From Loripinus fragilis (taxonomy: Eukaryota; Mollusca; Bivalvia; Lucinida; Lucinidae): a stretch of 64,000 nucleotides of DNA. Within the stretch, counting starts at the first letter, position 1. Every line of letters begins with the position of its first letter. Under the pieces are notes generated by a model that saw only the letters and a list, made by a program, of their open reading frames with translations, had not been told where the DNA came from and ran no database searches. Location of the stretch: positions 19,285,977 to 19,349,976 of the forward strand of contig OZ026522.1 of NCBI GenBank assembly GCA_964019695.1, written 5' to 3'. Below, one piece after another: positions 33,534 to 45,960 of this stretch. A program made the translations under genes and the position numbers.

Positions 33534-34078
33534 TTTTGTGCCATGAAAAGTCTCATCATCTGTTAACTTGAATATTCCTATTCGAAGTATGCAAGGTTTA
33601 GGTTGATATGTCCCTTATAGCCAGACGTTATGTTCTGCCGATTATCATGGCGTGTGGCGAATTAAAATGTTTATTCTAAATATTGTAATATTGGACAAAT
33701 TATGCCTATAAAACATGATAAATGTAAAGTGTTGTTGCAAGACTGTTTGCGTTTATTCTTTCACCTCTTCAATTAATCTTCAATAAATGGCTAAAATCGT
33801 TCTACACATCTCCGCCTACCCATTAGAGATTAATAATAGTTATTATGACTTTACAATTTTTTGCACTCGCCCCCTATATAGACTAGGGCGATAGCAGCAC
33901 ACAATAGCAAAGTGGGTAGGGACGTGCCAATCGGATCCCCAGACGTGAATGAGATCCCTTTCCTGACAAATGTAAGATTAACAATACCATATGATAGAAA
34001 AACAAATGGTCAATATTGTCCTCATAAAAGTGCGAATCTGCCTTTTAAGTCCATTCCCATGAGTTTGTTCCCTTTTAC
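33534..34078. other. Intronic spacer
   Basis: 33905-33969 could be read as a short exon (GRDVPIGSPDVNEIPFLTN before GTAAGA), but the upstream acceptor is weak. It is left uncalled. Confidence 0.3.
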
Positions 34079-34098
34079 AGTTTTATCTTTAAGTTTGC

Positions 34099-34148
<50 letters not shown>
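34079..34148. repeat. GTT microsatellite
   Basis: About 22 GTT units. The polyvaline reading frame across it is an artefact of the repeat. Confidence 0.95.
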
Positions 34149-34149
<1 letters not shown>

Positions 34150-34351
34150 TTGCCAACCCCTTATCAAACAGGCATTAACTTTTTTCCATAAAGCATTTTC
34201 TGAGCGCTATTTTATGAACCAGTGGATGGATTTTCACCAAACTGGCATATGTACATTGCTTGAAACGGGAAAATACTTGATTACATTTTGGTTATCTTGA
34301 CTTTATTTTCAAGGTCATATCAGCACTTTGTTATTCTAGGTTTTGACCAAA

Positions 34352-34352
<1 letters not shown>

Positions 34353-34439
<87 letters not shown>
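34353..34439. repeat. ATCT microsatellite
   Basis: About 21 perfect ATCT units. Confidence 0.95.
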
Positions 34440-34559
34440 CACAAAAATGAGGTAATAAGTCTAACGTCCATGTGATAAGTACTTTGTTTTCATATGAACA
34501 AACTCAATTATGTTACCAATGACAACGAGAAGCACCATAGACTCCTCCCCCATCCACCT

Positions 34560-35150
34560 GAACAGTTTGTGATGTCTGAAGTAGTGATTGCCATCCATTT
34601 GAGGACGGCAATTATAATTGATTTAGTTTGCAACCTGTATTATAGCACCGGCTAAGTGGTGTAGCATGAGATAGCCCTTTCTGTGAATATTACAACGTGG
34701 TGTCACAACACTAAAATGACACATCCAGCTCATTCACCTGAACAATTTATCATGCCTGAAGCAAGAGTCCGTAACAGAAAATCAGTTTTCTTATTTCGCA
34801 ACCAAAACATATGTTGTGGGTACTCAAAAGAACCGTCCCAATGAGACGGTTCTTTTGAGCACACACAGCACATGTTTAAACTCATGGGTGAGAAAATAAT
34901 CACAATTTTACGCTAAATAGTTTTTCGTAACTGGCCCTTAGGTCTGAAGTAATGATTCCCATCATTTTGAAGGGTGGAAATTATAATTTCGTTTGCAACC
35001 TGTATGGTAGCGCCGGCTTGGTGGTGTAGCATGAGATAGCCCTTTCTGTGAGTATTACATCATTGTCGCACAACACAAAAATGACACACCCATCTCATCG
35101 CCATCTCCGCTCGCGGAGATGCTAATGAGATGGGTTTGTCAATTAATTAG
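34560..35150. repeat. Duplicated ~180-bp segment with nested palindromes
   Basis: 34567-34740 and 34930-35100 share GTCTGAAGTA(G/A)TGATT, GGTGGTGTAGCATGAGATAG and AAAATGACACA. 34802-34876 is a CCAAAACATATGTTGTGGGT fold-back MITE (GAACCGTCCCAATGAGACGG TTC centre). 35089-35137 is a palindrome CCATCTCATCGCCATCTCCG / GGAGATGCTAATGAGATGG. Confidence 0.65.
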
Positions 35151-35708
35151 ATCATCACTTTCGTTTGAAACAGCTACTGAAATTTCTCTTTCAAAAGGTA
35201 GTAGACACCAGCCAACTTAATTAACAGGATTTACAGTTAGGCGCTGAAAGAGATGGCAAGGTTGTTGTTTTTGTTGTTGTTTTTTGAAAAGCTTATACTT
35301 GTAGTGTGGATATTATCAAGTAGTGCCCTATCCACTTGAACAATCTGTGATTTCTGCGGTAGTGATAGTGTGGTTGTTATCAAGTATTGCCGCACGCCAA
35401 TGATATTCTGTTTCACGTTCGTTCATGATTTTACTGATAATAAGTCAGCATGCACTGACCCTCTTCTGCAATCAAACGGTATCTCAAACAGAGGCATGAA
35501 TCCGTGAAAAAAAAGAAACCCCGAGAGAAAAAATATTCTCTGCATATTGGTCCCCAGATGTACACTACTAGGGTATCACAAAATTAGTCCTACAATGTGT
35601 AATTTCAAATGCGAAAAAGTGGCAAAATTAATCTGAGAATGATATCCAAACCAGATACCAACCCTGATTTTTTCCCAAACATTTTGACAAAACTGTAGCA
35701 GTCTAGAA
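35151..35708. other. Intronic spacer
   Basis: No exon or repeat family supported. Confidence 0.35.
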
Positions 35709-35947
<239 letters not shown>

Positions 35948-36310
35948 TCAAAAATTTTAACAAATCTCTGTAACAATCTAGAAGGTATACCTCATTTTGA
36001 GGTAGAGTTCCTATAAAATCTATAGCAGATGCTTATCAGCGAACTGGCCATACTAAGATTGGTGTATTATTTTTGAAATTGTTTGAAATAATTTTTGAAA
36101 AATTGAATAAAACAGAGATGACCAATTAGTTTGTGATATAGTATAGTTTGTGCGTCTGTGCGAGAAGAAGCGAGTGAATTATCACTCGTACATAAACAAA
36201 TCCATACAATAACTTGCTTATTACTTCAGCATGCCTTTGTACTTTGTGCCTTGTGAGATATTTGACGTTAATCATTGGAATATCAATGAAAGGTGCAATA
36301 AGAATGTTTT

Positions 36311-36935
36311 TCTGCCCCCAACTTTGAAGAAGTTTAGGGGGCATATTACTTTGGGCGTGTCTATCCGTGCATGCACGTGTGTTTGTGCGTCCGTGTGTCT
36401 GTTCAAAACAAATAAAGTTAGGGTTTTGATTTTTCATAAATGGATTCCTAATAAAAAAAGTAACTGACCCTTATTTTTTAGACTGAATGATCTCCCTTTG
36501 AGGAGTCATGTCCCTGTTTAAGGGTCAGAATGAAATTCTGCAATCAAGATATATCACAAACTATCACAGCAGGGAGCTTCAAACTTGGTAGCTGATAAAA
36601 GATGATAAGTACCGGGTAAAAATTTAAAGAACAAATATTTTTTTTAGTTATTGTCCTTTGCAAATTTGGGCATTGAAAACAAGATATCTTGAACACTATT
36701 ACAGCTAGTAGCTTCAACCTTGGTCAGTTGATAGAGGATGATGATCAGTAAAATACCTGCTAGAATTTCAGAAAAGGGTTATTTTATTTTTTCGAATTTT
36801 TGACCTTTGCAATTTTAGCCATTGAAAACATAAATAGGAGCTTCATATTTGGTCAGCTAATTCAGAATGTCGAGTAGTAATGCTAGAAAAGCACCATTTT
36901 TATGGACAAGCAAATGGTTGTGGGCACAGTGTTTC
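36311..36935 (+). mobile_element. Element with TGCCCCC/GGGGGCA hairpin and ~170-bp internal repeats
   Basis: Starts with CTGCCCCCAACTTTGAAGAA and GTTTAGGGGGCATAT, then GTGCGTCCGTGTGTCTGTTC, then two to three diverged units (GCAAATTTGGGCATTGAAAA CAAGATATCTTGAACACTAT and TCAGCTAATTCAGA). Same architecture as 47639-50890. Confidence 0.55.
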
Positions 36936-37498
36936 ATAAATACGATTTCTAGTTCAGTATATATTCGGGACGCACAGTAAGTTAAACGAAGACATTTACG
37001 GTTTGTGTAATATGAAGCGATAATATAAAATATACATAAACGTATAAGTTAAAAATACGTTTAGGTTCATCTCCAATCTACCGTCAATCTGTTCATGTTT
37101 GTGACTGTAAGGTGACGCCGAGATTTTAATTACCTTGTAAGCTGAATCTGTAAGCTGAACCCAGCCAATTATCGGGGAAAGGCAATGGGTACAATCATTT
37201 TGCAAATGAAATACAAACATAAATTATACCCAATTTGCATGGTCTCCATAAATGGCTAAAATTTATGAATGGGAAAATATTGTATATTTTCGTATACGCG
37301 TGAATCTGGGTGTGAAATTCTACCCCAAATGGACATTTTTGACATTTTTGCCGACAGATTTACGGATCAAAGTACCTTATCATATTTTATGCTGTTTATG
37401 ATAGTAATAATTCCGCATTTAGTGTAATTACCGACAAAACCCTAATAAACGCAAACATTGCTGTTTTCCTATGCTATTTTATGGCACTACAGGCACAA
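36936..37498. other. Intronic spacer
   Basis: AT-rich, no exon or repeat family supported. Confidence 0.35.
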
Positions 37499-37741
37499 AG
37501 GTTTTAAAACCTTTTTCATGCTCAACTCAATCTCGGATACTTGGTCCGAGACACAATTGAGCAAGATATCTAACCTGCTCATAAATGTTAAAATGCCAAC
37601 AACTGTTGGCATTTTAACATTTATTAGCATCTGAGAGTTTCAAAGCATAACAAATTTCATGTGTCACCATTTTACTTTTTATAAGCAGCTAAAATTCCAT
37701 GCTCAGTTGAGTTGAGCATGCAAGAAGTTTTATAACCTTAG
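37499..37741. mobile_element. AGGTTTTAAAAC MITE, copy 1
   Basis: Ends AGGTTTTAAAACCTTTTTCA TGCTCAACTCA and GAGTTGAGCATGCAAGAAGT TTTATAACCT. Central stem AAATGTTAAAATGCCAACA / TGTTGGCATTTTAACATTT. The second copy is at 40666-40880. Confidence 0.8.
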
Positions 37742-38319
37742 GCCAGATGTCCAGTTAAAGTATTTTCATCAAACGCAAATAATAGAATACTAAAATAAGA
37801 TACATCGTGACTATCATGGAATGGTAAATAATCCAGGGAACTTTGTGCTTATGTTGGAACTCGTGCATTTGACACACTGTCTGTTGTTTTGTCACTTTAA
37901 TCTATTTTGGCTGCAGTTGCCAGATACATACGGGGCACCAGCATGTTATATAAATATGATTACGTAAAATGTCCGTATAGCCCAAATGTGCTTTGCTATA
38001 TGTGTCATTATTTGTCTGTCTGTCTGTTTGTCTGTGCTTCTGTGACACCTTCAGAGAAAAATGTTCGTTGCTTTTCTTTTTCATGGAAAACTGTGATACA
38101 TAATGAATGGATAGATACAGTACACCGGTCGTCTTAGCAAAACAATGACGCCTAGTACAATTAGTTGCTGTGATGCAATAGTGTCAATCAGTGTGGGCTT
38201 ATTTATGATTTGTTGGTGCACAAAAGAAACATACCGAGATACGTTTCTCTAAAGCATCCACATTTTTGAACATCAGTTAGATCCGGAGGGTTGCAGATAT
38301 ATTCATTTATAAACCTTCT
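37742..38319. other. Intronic spacer
   Basis: CTGTCTGTCTGTTTGTCTGT near 38010 recalls the start of the tandem-repeat elements, but no element could be delimited. No exon supported. Confidence 0.3.
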
Positions 38320-38459
38320 CCACCACTGATTTGATATGAACACATTCTGCTTAAACTACACTATCTTCTGCCATGTTTGTATATAATATTATGTTGTATA
38401 TCCTCATGGGCGTTATTGCCTACTGGAATTTTCAAATAAAACATCTATCTATCTATCTC

Positions 38460-38545
<86 letters not shown>
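38320..38545 (+). mobile_element. Retrotransposon 3' end with ATCT tail
   Basis: TTGTATATCCTCATGGGCGT, then GGAATTTTCAAATAAAACAT, directly followed by (ATCT)n to about 38545. A polyadenylation-like AATAAA followed by a microsatellite tail is typical of some non-LTR elements; the family is not assigned. Confidence 0.55.
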
Positions 38546-38885
38546 ATGTCCGCTGCACATTTTCAGTAGACTCGCATAAATTGGCCAGAGAAGTTGCACG
38601 TAAACTGATTTCAGGAAGCTGCAACTTATTCACCCTAGGCTTCATAAAAAATCAGCTTGCAGCGTCATACCTTTCGCAGGGACTGTGAGGCTTGCTTTAA
38701 AGTGCCGGATATTCATGGTGCGGAGTTGAGTCACCTTCTGTCGTCCAATAGCAAGTTGTCCTTTTATATACTGTACAAAATATGTGTGTTACTTTACACC
38801 AAGTTTGGTGGCAGCTGAACTGCCACTCATCTTGGTGTAACTTTTTAATTGCTTTGAAATCTTCGCTCTGTGTTGATCAAGGAAA

Positions 38886-39083
38886 TACAATAAAACCTGT
38901 GTTAAGCGGCCACTCAAAAATAGAAAACACAAAGATCTTAATGACAAACGGTAGCATAATGAAGGTCGAAAGTATTGCAGAATGCTCCCTTGCAATACTT
39001 TTGACCTGCATTAAGCGATAATCAGTTGAAAACCAATTTTGGTTTATCTTTTTGAGTGTCCGCTTAAGACAGGTTTTACTGTA
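38886..39083 (+). mobile_element. TACAGTAAAACC MITE, copy 2
   Basis: 198 bp with ends TACAATAAAACCTGTGTTAA GCGGCC and AAGACAGGTTTTACTGTA. It lies about 300 bp upstream of the last exon of the cysteine-rich gene. Confidence 0.85.
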
Positions 39084-39379
39084 ACTACAACACTAGCAGG
39101 TACTAAACTTCAACATTTATCACTGGAGTAATGTCGGCCTTAAGTTGTTTTGTAGGAAAGTAAGTGTAAGTTTACACCAAAATGGATGAAAGCTCAGATG
39201 CCAACTCTTTTAGTGTTAACTTACACCATTTTTACAGTGTACCACTGATGTGTGTCCAGGAATATAACCGGTTGATTTGCGACTAAACGTGTTTTTTGTT
39301 TGCATTGATGCTTCACGTCACAGTCAATATTTTTCAGTCATTTCGGGACGATTTAAATGTTTTATCTTATATTTTTCAG

Positions 39380-39430
39380 GAATGGCCTCAAGAGAAAGGA
39401 AAATTCCAGTGTTTCGTTCCTGAATGCTAG
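39380..39430 (+). CDS. Cysteine-rich protein, terminal exon C
   Basis: Probable last coding exon, 51 nt including the TAG stop at 39428-39430. It follows a strong polypyrimidine tract and acceptor (TTATCTTATATTTTTCAG). Reading in phase 0, as the donor at 19708 requires, it encodes EWPQEKGKFQCFVPEC and stops. It contributes two cysteines, giving 16 in the part of the protein seen here. The final FVPEC continues the cysteine-every-few-residues pattern. The intron from 19708 to 39379 is 19.7 kb, so further phase-0 exons between them cannot be excluded. The 3' untranslated region follows, with a MITE from 39556; no clear AATAAA was seen within 120 bp. Confidence 0.5.
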   Translation, partial: EWPQEKGKFQCFVPEC

Positions 39431-39555
39431 GTAATTCATCAGAGCAGAACCGGAAACCAGTGTGATAATGACTCCAAGTGCTATATAACTAATGAGGTGA
39501 CGCTTTATACAGGTGATTCCAAGGAACATGAAAAGTTAAAACTTTGCCTACAAGT

Positions 39556-39708
39556 ATCGTCTGCTGATTACCTTTGCAAACAGTTTAGACCCAGACCAGG
39601 CCCGACAAAACGTCGGGCCTGATCTGGATCCAAACTGTTTGACATTCTGATAGTATTCCTGAAAAAAACTGTCAAAAAAGTTGATTTTGAAAAAAATCAA
39701 CAGAAGAC
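39556..39708 (+). mobile_element. GTCGTCTGCTGA MITE, copy
   Basis: Ends ATCGTCTGCTGATTACC and AAATCAACAGAAGAC. Centre GACCAGGCCCGACAAAACGT CGGGCCTGATC, flanked by CAAACAGTTTAGACC and GGATCCAAACTGTTTG. Confidence 0.8.
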
Positions 39709-40339
39709 AAAAAGGCACGCAAAAGCAGGCAAAAAGTTAAAAACAAATGAGCTGAAACGTAGTGTTCAGACAACGTCGGATCACTGTTGAATCCACATTG
39801 AATCAAAATGATTCAAAATTGAGTCATCGCTGTATGTCTGTTGAGAAAGATTTATAAAACGACAGGCGGACGTTCAGACGATGTTTTAACATAAATGACA
39901 GGTTGTGTAGCCCAAGTAGAAAATGCGAGAAAAGTGTGTGCAATCTGATCTAAACGGGCAATGATAGGAAATGGCCTTTTGATTTATACAACTAAATAAG
40001 GCTCGAATGTTCATATAAGAACAGGGGCCCACTAATTCTTGGATGGCAATGACAGATAAGATGTATTTATGTTAAAATCATGTTACTATTTTTAAGTTAT
40101 TTAGATATTGAACAGTTCAGTTGTGACTGCAAGACGTTAGTGGAATTAGCTGCGTTTCTTCCCAATCAGTTGATCGCTGTCACTTGCATAATATTATTCA
40201 TTAATGCATGTCCTTTGCTTTTGTCATCTATTTAGTAATTACATTGGCATATTCTGCGAAGATTTCAGGAAATAGTTTTGTACAGTCCTTGAGAAAAGGT
40301 AGCTATCGCTATTGCGTAAAATCAGTCTTGAGTTGTGCG
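39709..40339. other. Spacer downstream of the cysteine-rich gene
   Basis: No exon, RNA gene or repeat family supported; may include the gene's 3' untranslated region. Confidence 0.3.
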
Positions 40340-40549
40340 TACAGTAAAACCAGTGAAAAACGGTCACTCAAAAATATTCAAAACATTGGTCCTAATGACA
40401 AATGATAGCTTAATGAAGGTAAAAAGTATTGCAGAATGCTCCCCTTGGAGCATTCTGCAATACGTTTGACCTGCATTAAGTGATAGTTAGTCTTGAAAAA
40501 CAATTTTCGGTCTTTTTGAGAGAGGCAGTTTTACACAGGTTTTACTGTA
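40340..40549 (+). mobile_element. TACAGTAAAACC MITE, copy 3
   Basis: Ends TACAGTAAAACCAGTGAAAA and ACACAGGTTTTACTGTA. The flanks TTGTGCG and CGCACAA extend the inverted repeat by seven bases. Confidence 0.85.
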
Positions 40550-40665
40550 CGCACAATTTATGTCTGTGCGCAGCTATTGAGCGAGCCAGGGTGACTATTT
40601 TTTGTCTGATGTCTCATCTGCTTCCATACTTTGTGAACGGAAGCAGAAACCAGACCCCGAAATTG

Positions 40666-40880
40666 TAAAACTTTTTTCATGCTCATCTCAACTGAGCAAG
40701 AAATATCAATTGATCCTAAAAACTAAATACCTACAAATGAAGAAGTCTCTCAGGTGTGTATTTATCATGCTAATAAATGTAAAAATGCCAACATTTATTG
40801 GCATTTTAACATTAATGAGCAGGATAAATTTCGTGCTCAGCTGAGATAAGCATGGAAAAAGAGTTTTATAACCTCGGAGC
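40666..40880. mobile_element. AGGTTTTAAAAC MITE, copy 2
   Basis: Left end TTGTAAAACTTTTTTCATGC TCATCTCA, right end GAGATAAGCATGGAAAAAGA GTTTTATAACC. Central stem AAATGTAAAAATGCCAACA / TTGGCATTTTAACATT. Confidence 0.8.
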
Positions 40881-41150
40881 CTGAGTAATCTGGTCATGCT
40901 GGTCAATTGTTCGATATGTGCAAATTTTACCCAATATCAGCAAAGACTCTGATGAGTCTGTGCATCAGCTTGACGAAGCAGGGGCAATAACGTGACTGCT
41001 CTTCATAATCACAACCTTTCTAAAAACACAAGGTCTGTATATTAAAGTCTGTGTTTCAAAATGGCAATGCAATTCAGCCACTTGGCGTAACTCATGATTG
41101 AAATTTTTCAGAACTATGTTTTAACACTTTTCTTGCTTGTTGCAACTTTT

Positions 41151-41308
41151 GTCACCTGCTGATGACCTTTGCAAACAGTTTGAACCCAGATCAGGACCGA
41201 CGATAGAATGTCAGTCTTGATCTGGATCCAAATCGGTTGACACTCCTATTGTTTTCCTGAAGGATTTCATTTTTTAAAGTAAGTTTTTGAATAAAGTCAG
41301 CAGACGAC
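41151..41308 (+). mobile_element. GTCGTCTGCTGA MITE, copy
   Basis: Ends GTCACCTGCTGATGACC and AAGTCAGCAGACGAC, with CAAACAGTTTGAACCCAGAT and TCTGGATCCAAATCGGTTGA. A lone left end of the same family is at 41644-41665. Confidence 0.8.
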
Positions 41309-41382
41309 TTCAAAAGCTTTAAAAATTCCCCAACCTGTATAGAGTAAAGGATTCTACTGGAGGTCCAACCCAACGCTGAGGA

Positions 41383-41608
41383 TTAATCCATTTAAGCCTA
41401 ATGGAATTTCCCAACCTAATCAACTGGGCAAACTCATTTCGAATTTAAGGGGTGTGGGTAGTAAGTTTAAATTTCATTCAAATCTTAAAAGCTTATTTTT
41501 GAGCAAACAGTGCAGAAGCTGATCAGACGCCGCGTTCTGTGGCGTCTGATCTGGTTCTACACTGTTGATGTCCCATAAAAGGACGCAAGGCTTAAACCAA
41601 AATGGATA
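41383..41608. mobile_element. TTAACCCAT MITE family, copy
   Basis: Left TTAATCCATTTAAGCCTAAT GGAATTTCCC, right GCAAGGCTTAAACCAAAATGG. The centre is an inverted pair GATCAGACGCCGCG / GTGGCGTCTGATC. Confidence 0.75.
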
Positions 41609-42170
41609 AACTCTTTGTATGCTGTGTAATCTTCATGCATTTGTTGTCGTCTGCTGACTTTTGAAAAATAGTTTTGGTTACACAAATTCTAGTTTTCAAG
41701 TTGCAAGCAATCTGTTGGACCCTTATCAGATTGCTTCATAGTGAGCAAGAGTTTGGTCTAGGTCAAGACTTTTGCAGTTAACACTAGCAGACATTGCAGG
41801 CAAATTCGCTTGAGATAGGCGGTGATCGAAAGACTTAACCCTTTACCTCATAGAGATGCCTTTTAAAGCTTTTGCAAACAGAGGAGACCCAGATCAGGCA
41901 GCTTTTTCAAGAGCTGTCTGATCAGGGTCCATTCTGTTTGCTTATGGGAATATAATATATTTGATCCTACACCAGTGGACCTGAAAAGTAATTTCTTTGT
42001 TCCATGTAACAATATGTTAATTTATTTACATAATTATTCACAATGGGTGGAGCCTAGCATGAAAGCGTTAATATATGTTCATTTATTCTGTGACTGTGCA
42101 TTGCAAGTACTATGCTTAATAAGCCTTTAGATAAGGGTGCATACTTAAAATTATTTTTATTATTTTTCAA

Positions 42171-42245
42171 CCAAAACATATTTTGTGGGTACTCAAGAGA
42201 ACCGTCTCAATGAGACGGTTCTTTTGAGCACCAAAAGCAATTTTT
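42171..42245. mobile_element. CCAAAACAT fold-back MITE, copy
   Basis: CCAAAACATATTTTGTGGGT ACTCAAGAGAACCGTC, then TGAGACGGTTCTTTTGAGCA CC. The right outer arm is diverged. Compare 34802 and 57481. Confidence 0.75.
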
Positions 42246-42404
42246 TAAATTGGTAGGTAGGAAAATATTCACAATTTACACTCTTTTTTCCTTTTTTTTT
42301 TTAATTTGACAAATGTGTGCAGTTAGGTTCAGATCGTTAATAGTGATAGTGGTCATCAGGGTATATATAGCATATGGTGAGATTTATTTTCAATGTCATT
42401 TTTG

Positions 42405-42615
42405 AACCCATTTATACCTAATCGAATTTCCCCCCCTTAATAATTGAACAAATCCACTTCGAGTGTATGGGTTGATGGGTAGGAAGTTTTAATTAAAAGT
42501 ACATTCTGAAAGTAAACAATGCAGAATCTGATCAGACGCCACGTTTTGCGGCGTCTGATCTGGTTCTGCATGTTTGCCAATGTTCCATAAAAAGGATGCT
42601 AGGTTTAATGAGTTA
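42405..42615. mobile_element. TTAACCCAT MITE family, copy
   Basis: Left AACCCATTTATACCTAATCG AATTTCCC, right GCTAGGTTTAATGAGTTAA. Central GATCAGACGCCACGTTTTGC GGCGTCTGATC. Confidence 0.8.
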
Positions 42616-43591
42616 ATATACTTAAAGCCAAAAGTAACTTTACACTTTGAACTATCGAATATATCTTTACTGCTTTTGAGTTTAACTAAATTAAATATTG
42701 CAATGAGTTGCTGGTTCCCGCCCTGTCCTAATTCACGAAAAACAACTTAGAGAATTAATCTTCTTTCAAGTTATCTGTGCTTTCATTAAAAGCACAAAAT
42801 CAGCATTTCCTAACAGAATCCAAAGTAAACCTAGGATTTGAACACGCTATTTTAAGGGCCATCGATTGCACATCAAAAATACTGCAAGACATTCTGTCTC
42901 TGACGTATAGTTTGTTTTTGGCAGCATTTTAAAGTTGGTTCACTTTGAAATTATCTCCCTTTGAATTAAAACAATAGTAAATTTTAGTCCCTGCTAAAAG
43001 CTTTATCTCAGATGGCATAATGAATTTTTACCAGCAATTTGTTGAGACTTCTGCCCTGAGTATGTGACGAGATAATCTGATAAAAGTTTCCATCGGTTTG
43101 GAAGAAAAACGGCAAACAATTTCTTATGGGAAATTCCATTGAAAGCATTTTAAAGTTCACAAAAAGGGGTATGTACGTAAAAACACAACTCTAATGTGTG
43201 TTACTCGAAGGGTGATCCAGGCTGATTTGAACTTTAAACAACAATTCAATAGCCTGTCTTTCAGACTGGTTCTTTAAAACTAGAAATTGTCCAATTGCAA
43301 AGCTACAGTAACACATCAAAAGTGATGCGTTTTGGAAAAGTTTATTTTGCCCCCTTGCTTCTTTCATTAGGACATTGTGGTTGCATTTATGACAGCAACA
43401 ACATGAAATTTAAAAGGTCATATGAATAATTGATTGAACTTTAATATGAATTAAACACATTTAAAATACCACTCACCAATACCCAGAAAAGGTATATATA
43501 ATAACAGTGTAAAGTTTCTTTTGGCCTTAAGTATATTATATTTTCATCTCTCATATCATTCTGTACAAAATGTGTACTTAAATTTACAAAA
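42616..43591. other. Intergenic spacer
   Basis: No exon seen. 43349-43410 (TTTTGCCCCCTTGCTTC, GACAGCAACAACATGAAATT) may be a fragment of the GCCCCC tandem-repeat element class. Confidence 0.3.
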
Positions 43592-43824
43592 GAGTCAGTT
43601 CATGAGATTTTGGTACTTATAACATTAATGTAGTCATTCTTTATACATCTATACTCAGCTGTTTAGTGGGCTAGATGCGTTTTATTTTGCGTGAACTTTT
43701 ATCTTAGTCCCTTCTTTGTATTTGCAAACAGAAACGTCTCTGGTAAGACTGCTTTTTGGCACATGCTTATCTGAGTATTCATAGCTCGAATATGTGATAA
43801 GTACCCAAAACTCAAAACTGGCTC
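43592..43824. mobile_element. MITE with GAGTCAGTT...TTTTGGTACTTAT ends
   Basis: Left GAGTCAGTTCATGAGATTTT GGTACTTATAACAT, right ATGTGATAAGTACCCAAAAC TCAAAACTGGCTC. Partial relatives at 15366 and 17560. It abuts the next MITE with only about 10 bp between them. Confidence 0.75.
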
Positions 43825-43833
43825 AAGTATATT

Positions 43834-44071
43834 TGAGCCACGACATGTGATTTTCAACAATGTGGCATTTTGACAAGTGTAGACTCGGATGAGCCTGTAC
43901 ACCACCCTTTTAAGCTTATAAACTCCAATGATGTTCGGTCAGTAGTTTAACAGTCATAGAATATTTAAGCGACTAGCAAAGGATCTGATAAGTCTGCGCA
44001 TATGCATAGGCTGATCTGAGCCTTTGCTGGCCGCACATACCACATTGTTGGAAATCTCATGTCGTGGCGTA
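43834..44071 (+). mobile_element. TGAGCCGTGACATG MITE, copy 7
   Basis: Ends TGAGCCACGACATGTGATTT and AAATCTCATGTCGTGGCGTA. Interior as in copy 1 with several point changes. Confidence 0.85.
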
Positions 44072-44209
44072 TTTATAAAGGCTGAGTATGCCTATTTTAT
44101 TTGTTTATTTAATTGCATGACACTCTACAGGTGTAAATAGAAATATATTTAAAGTTTTTGGTAAAAACATATTAGCGTTGTAAAGCTTATGAAACACCCA
44201 AAACATGTT

Positions 44210-44552
44210 TTCTTGCATCACACTACGTTACGTCTGGAAGTGATATATATCCATGTGTCAAAATCGATAAACCACATATTTAATAACAGTATGCAGTGAC
44301 TTCCATATATACGTTGGATACATAATGGCAAAATCTTATTATTGTTATGCCGAAAATGTTACTTCAAGTACAGAAAGTCATTTAAATGTCATACGATAGA
44401 TAAAATCAACTATTCTTCCTCCTGTAGCAATGAATTTATTAAACTCATTGCAAAAAAGCGATAATATGCCCAACAAGCCTCGCATTTTATACATTTTTCC
44501 CAACTCGTTTAATAAATTCAATAATACATGAGCCCTCATGTAAGATCCTCTA
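44210..44552 (+). mobile_element. Fold-back MITE with TTTATTAAACTC stem, copy 2
   Basis: Shares ACGTCTGGAAGTGATA, CATAATGGCAAAATCTTAT, the stem ATGAATTTATTAAACTCATT / AACTCGTTTAATAAATTCA and ATGTAAGATCCTCTAT with 22605-22982. Confidence 0.75.
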
Positions 44553-44910
44553 TGTTAAGTCTCAGTCAGGATAAAAATGCATTTTTGTATAGCAAGGCAA
44601 ATTTATATGTGGGTGTAGATGACAACTGTAATATTCATATTTGGGTGTGCACTGGTGATTTTATCTTTGGAAATAATTGATAAATGGCACAGGAACTTGT
44701 CACAAACTTCTTTTATGAAAAAGTAGTCGTGTGTATCTGTAAACATAGATATAAAAGTAAATATACGCCTACTTTTTCTATTCTAAGGGTTTGTGACTAG
44801 TTCCTGTGATCAATGGATATTGTAATGGCTCTGTAAATGCTTCATGCTAGAAAACTTTGAGTTAAGAAAAAAAAGGAACGTGTATATTAATCACATTCGC
44901 AGTGCTCGTT

Positions 44911-45135
44911 TTAACCCATGTATGCCCACTGTAATTCCCCACCCTTATCAATTAGACGACTCTATTTGGAATTTAAGAGTTGTTGGATAGTAATTAACAA
45001 TTTCTTTCAAATCTAAATCTTACAAGTGTAAGCAAACAGTGATGAACCTGAGGAACGTGGCGTCTGACCTGGTTCTGCACTGTTTGCCGATGTCCCATGA
45101 AAAGGACACTAGGCTTATATGCCTATATTGGGTTA
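44911..45135. mobile_element. TTAACCCAT MITE family, copy
   Basis: Left TTAACCCATGTATGCCCACT, right AGGCTTATATGCCTATATTG GGTTAA. The central stem is partly deleted. Confidence 0.75.
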
Positions 45136-45239
45136 AAAGATATGTTCTATATTTTATCCCTATTTTGTTGCATACCAACGTCACCTGATAATCATAGATA
45201 TTTCGTGTACAACATATATCAGTAGATGATGCATGTGGA

Positions 45240-45960
45240 ATATAAAACCTTGCTTATAATTCCTAATCCTACCCATGTTTTCTAGCATTATGGATAAGGT
45301 CATCTTAGATGTTTTGGGTGACAAATTCTAACCCTATCCATGTTTTCTTGCATAACAGATAAGGTCATCTAAGATGTTTTGGGTGACAAATTCTAACCCT
45401 ATCCATGTTTTCTTGCATAACAGATAAGGTCATCTTAGATGTTTTGGGTGACAAATTCTAACCCTATCCATGTTTTCTTGCATAACAGATAAGGTCATCT
45501 TAGATGTTTTGGGTGACAAATTCTAACCCTATCCATGTTCTGGCATAACGGATAATGTTATCTTAGATGTTTGGATTGCTGATATAATTGAATATTATAT
45601 TCATTATTTCCTGAATAACAGATAAGGTCATCTGTAATATTTGTCATGCAGAAATTTGACTTACCCATGTTTTCTTGCATAGCGGATAAGGTCCTCTAAG
45701 ATGTTTTGGGTGATAAAGTCTTATCTTATCCATGTTCTTGCATAATGGATGAGGTCATCTTAGATGTTTGCATTACTGGTATAATTGAATATTCTATCCA
45801 TTGTATCTTGCATTACAAATAAGGTAATCTGTAAGTTTGTTTTGCTGCAATCTGCCTTACCCAGGTTTTCTTGCATAGCGGATAAGGTGATCTACGATGT
45901 TTGTCAAAATGAGTAATTATTATCCTACCCATTTTTTCTTGCAAAACAGATTCAAATTCT
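45240..45960. repeat. 65-bp tandem array, ~10-11 units
   Basis: Unit AAGGTCATCTTAGATGTTTT, GGGTGACAAATTCTAACCCT, ATCCATGTTTTCTTGCATAA CAGAT. Three consecutive central units are almost identical at exactly 65-bp spacing (45361, 45426, 45491); outer units are diverged, with a second variant (TTTGGATTGCTGATATAATT GAATAT) alternating. Confidence 0.9.

Noticed and set aside
33905..33969. Short exon GRDVPIGSPDVNEIPFLTN before GTAAGA
   Set aside because: Good donor but no credible acceptor, and the phase does not fit insertion between the exons at 19512 and 39380 with any certainty.
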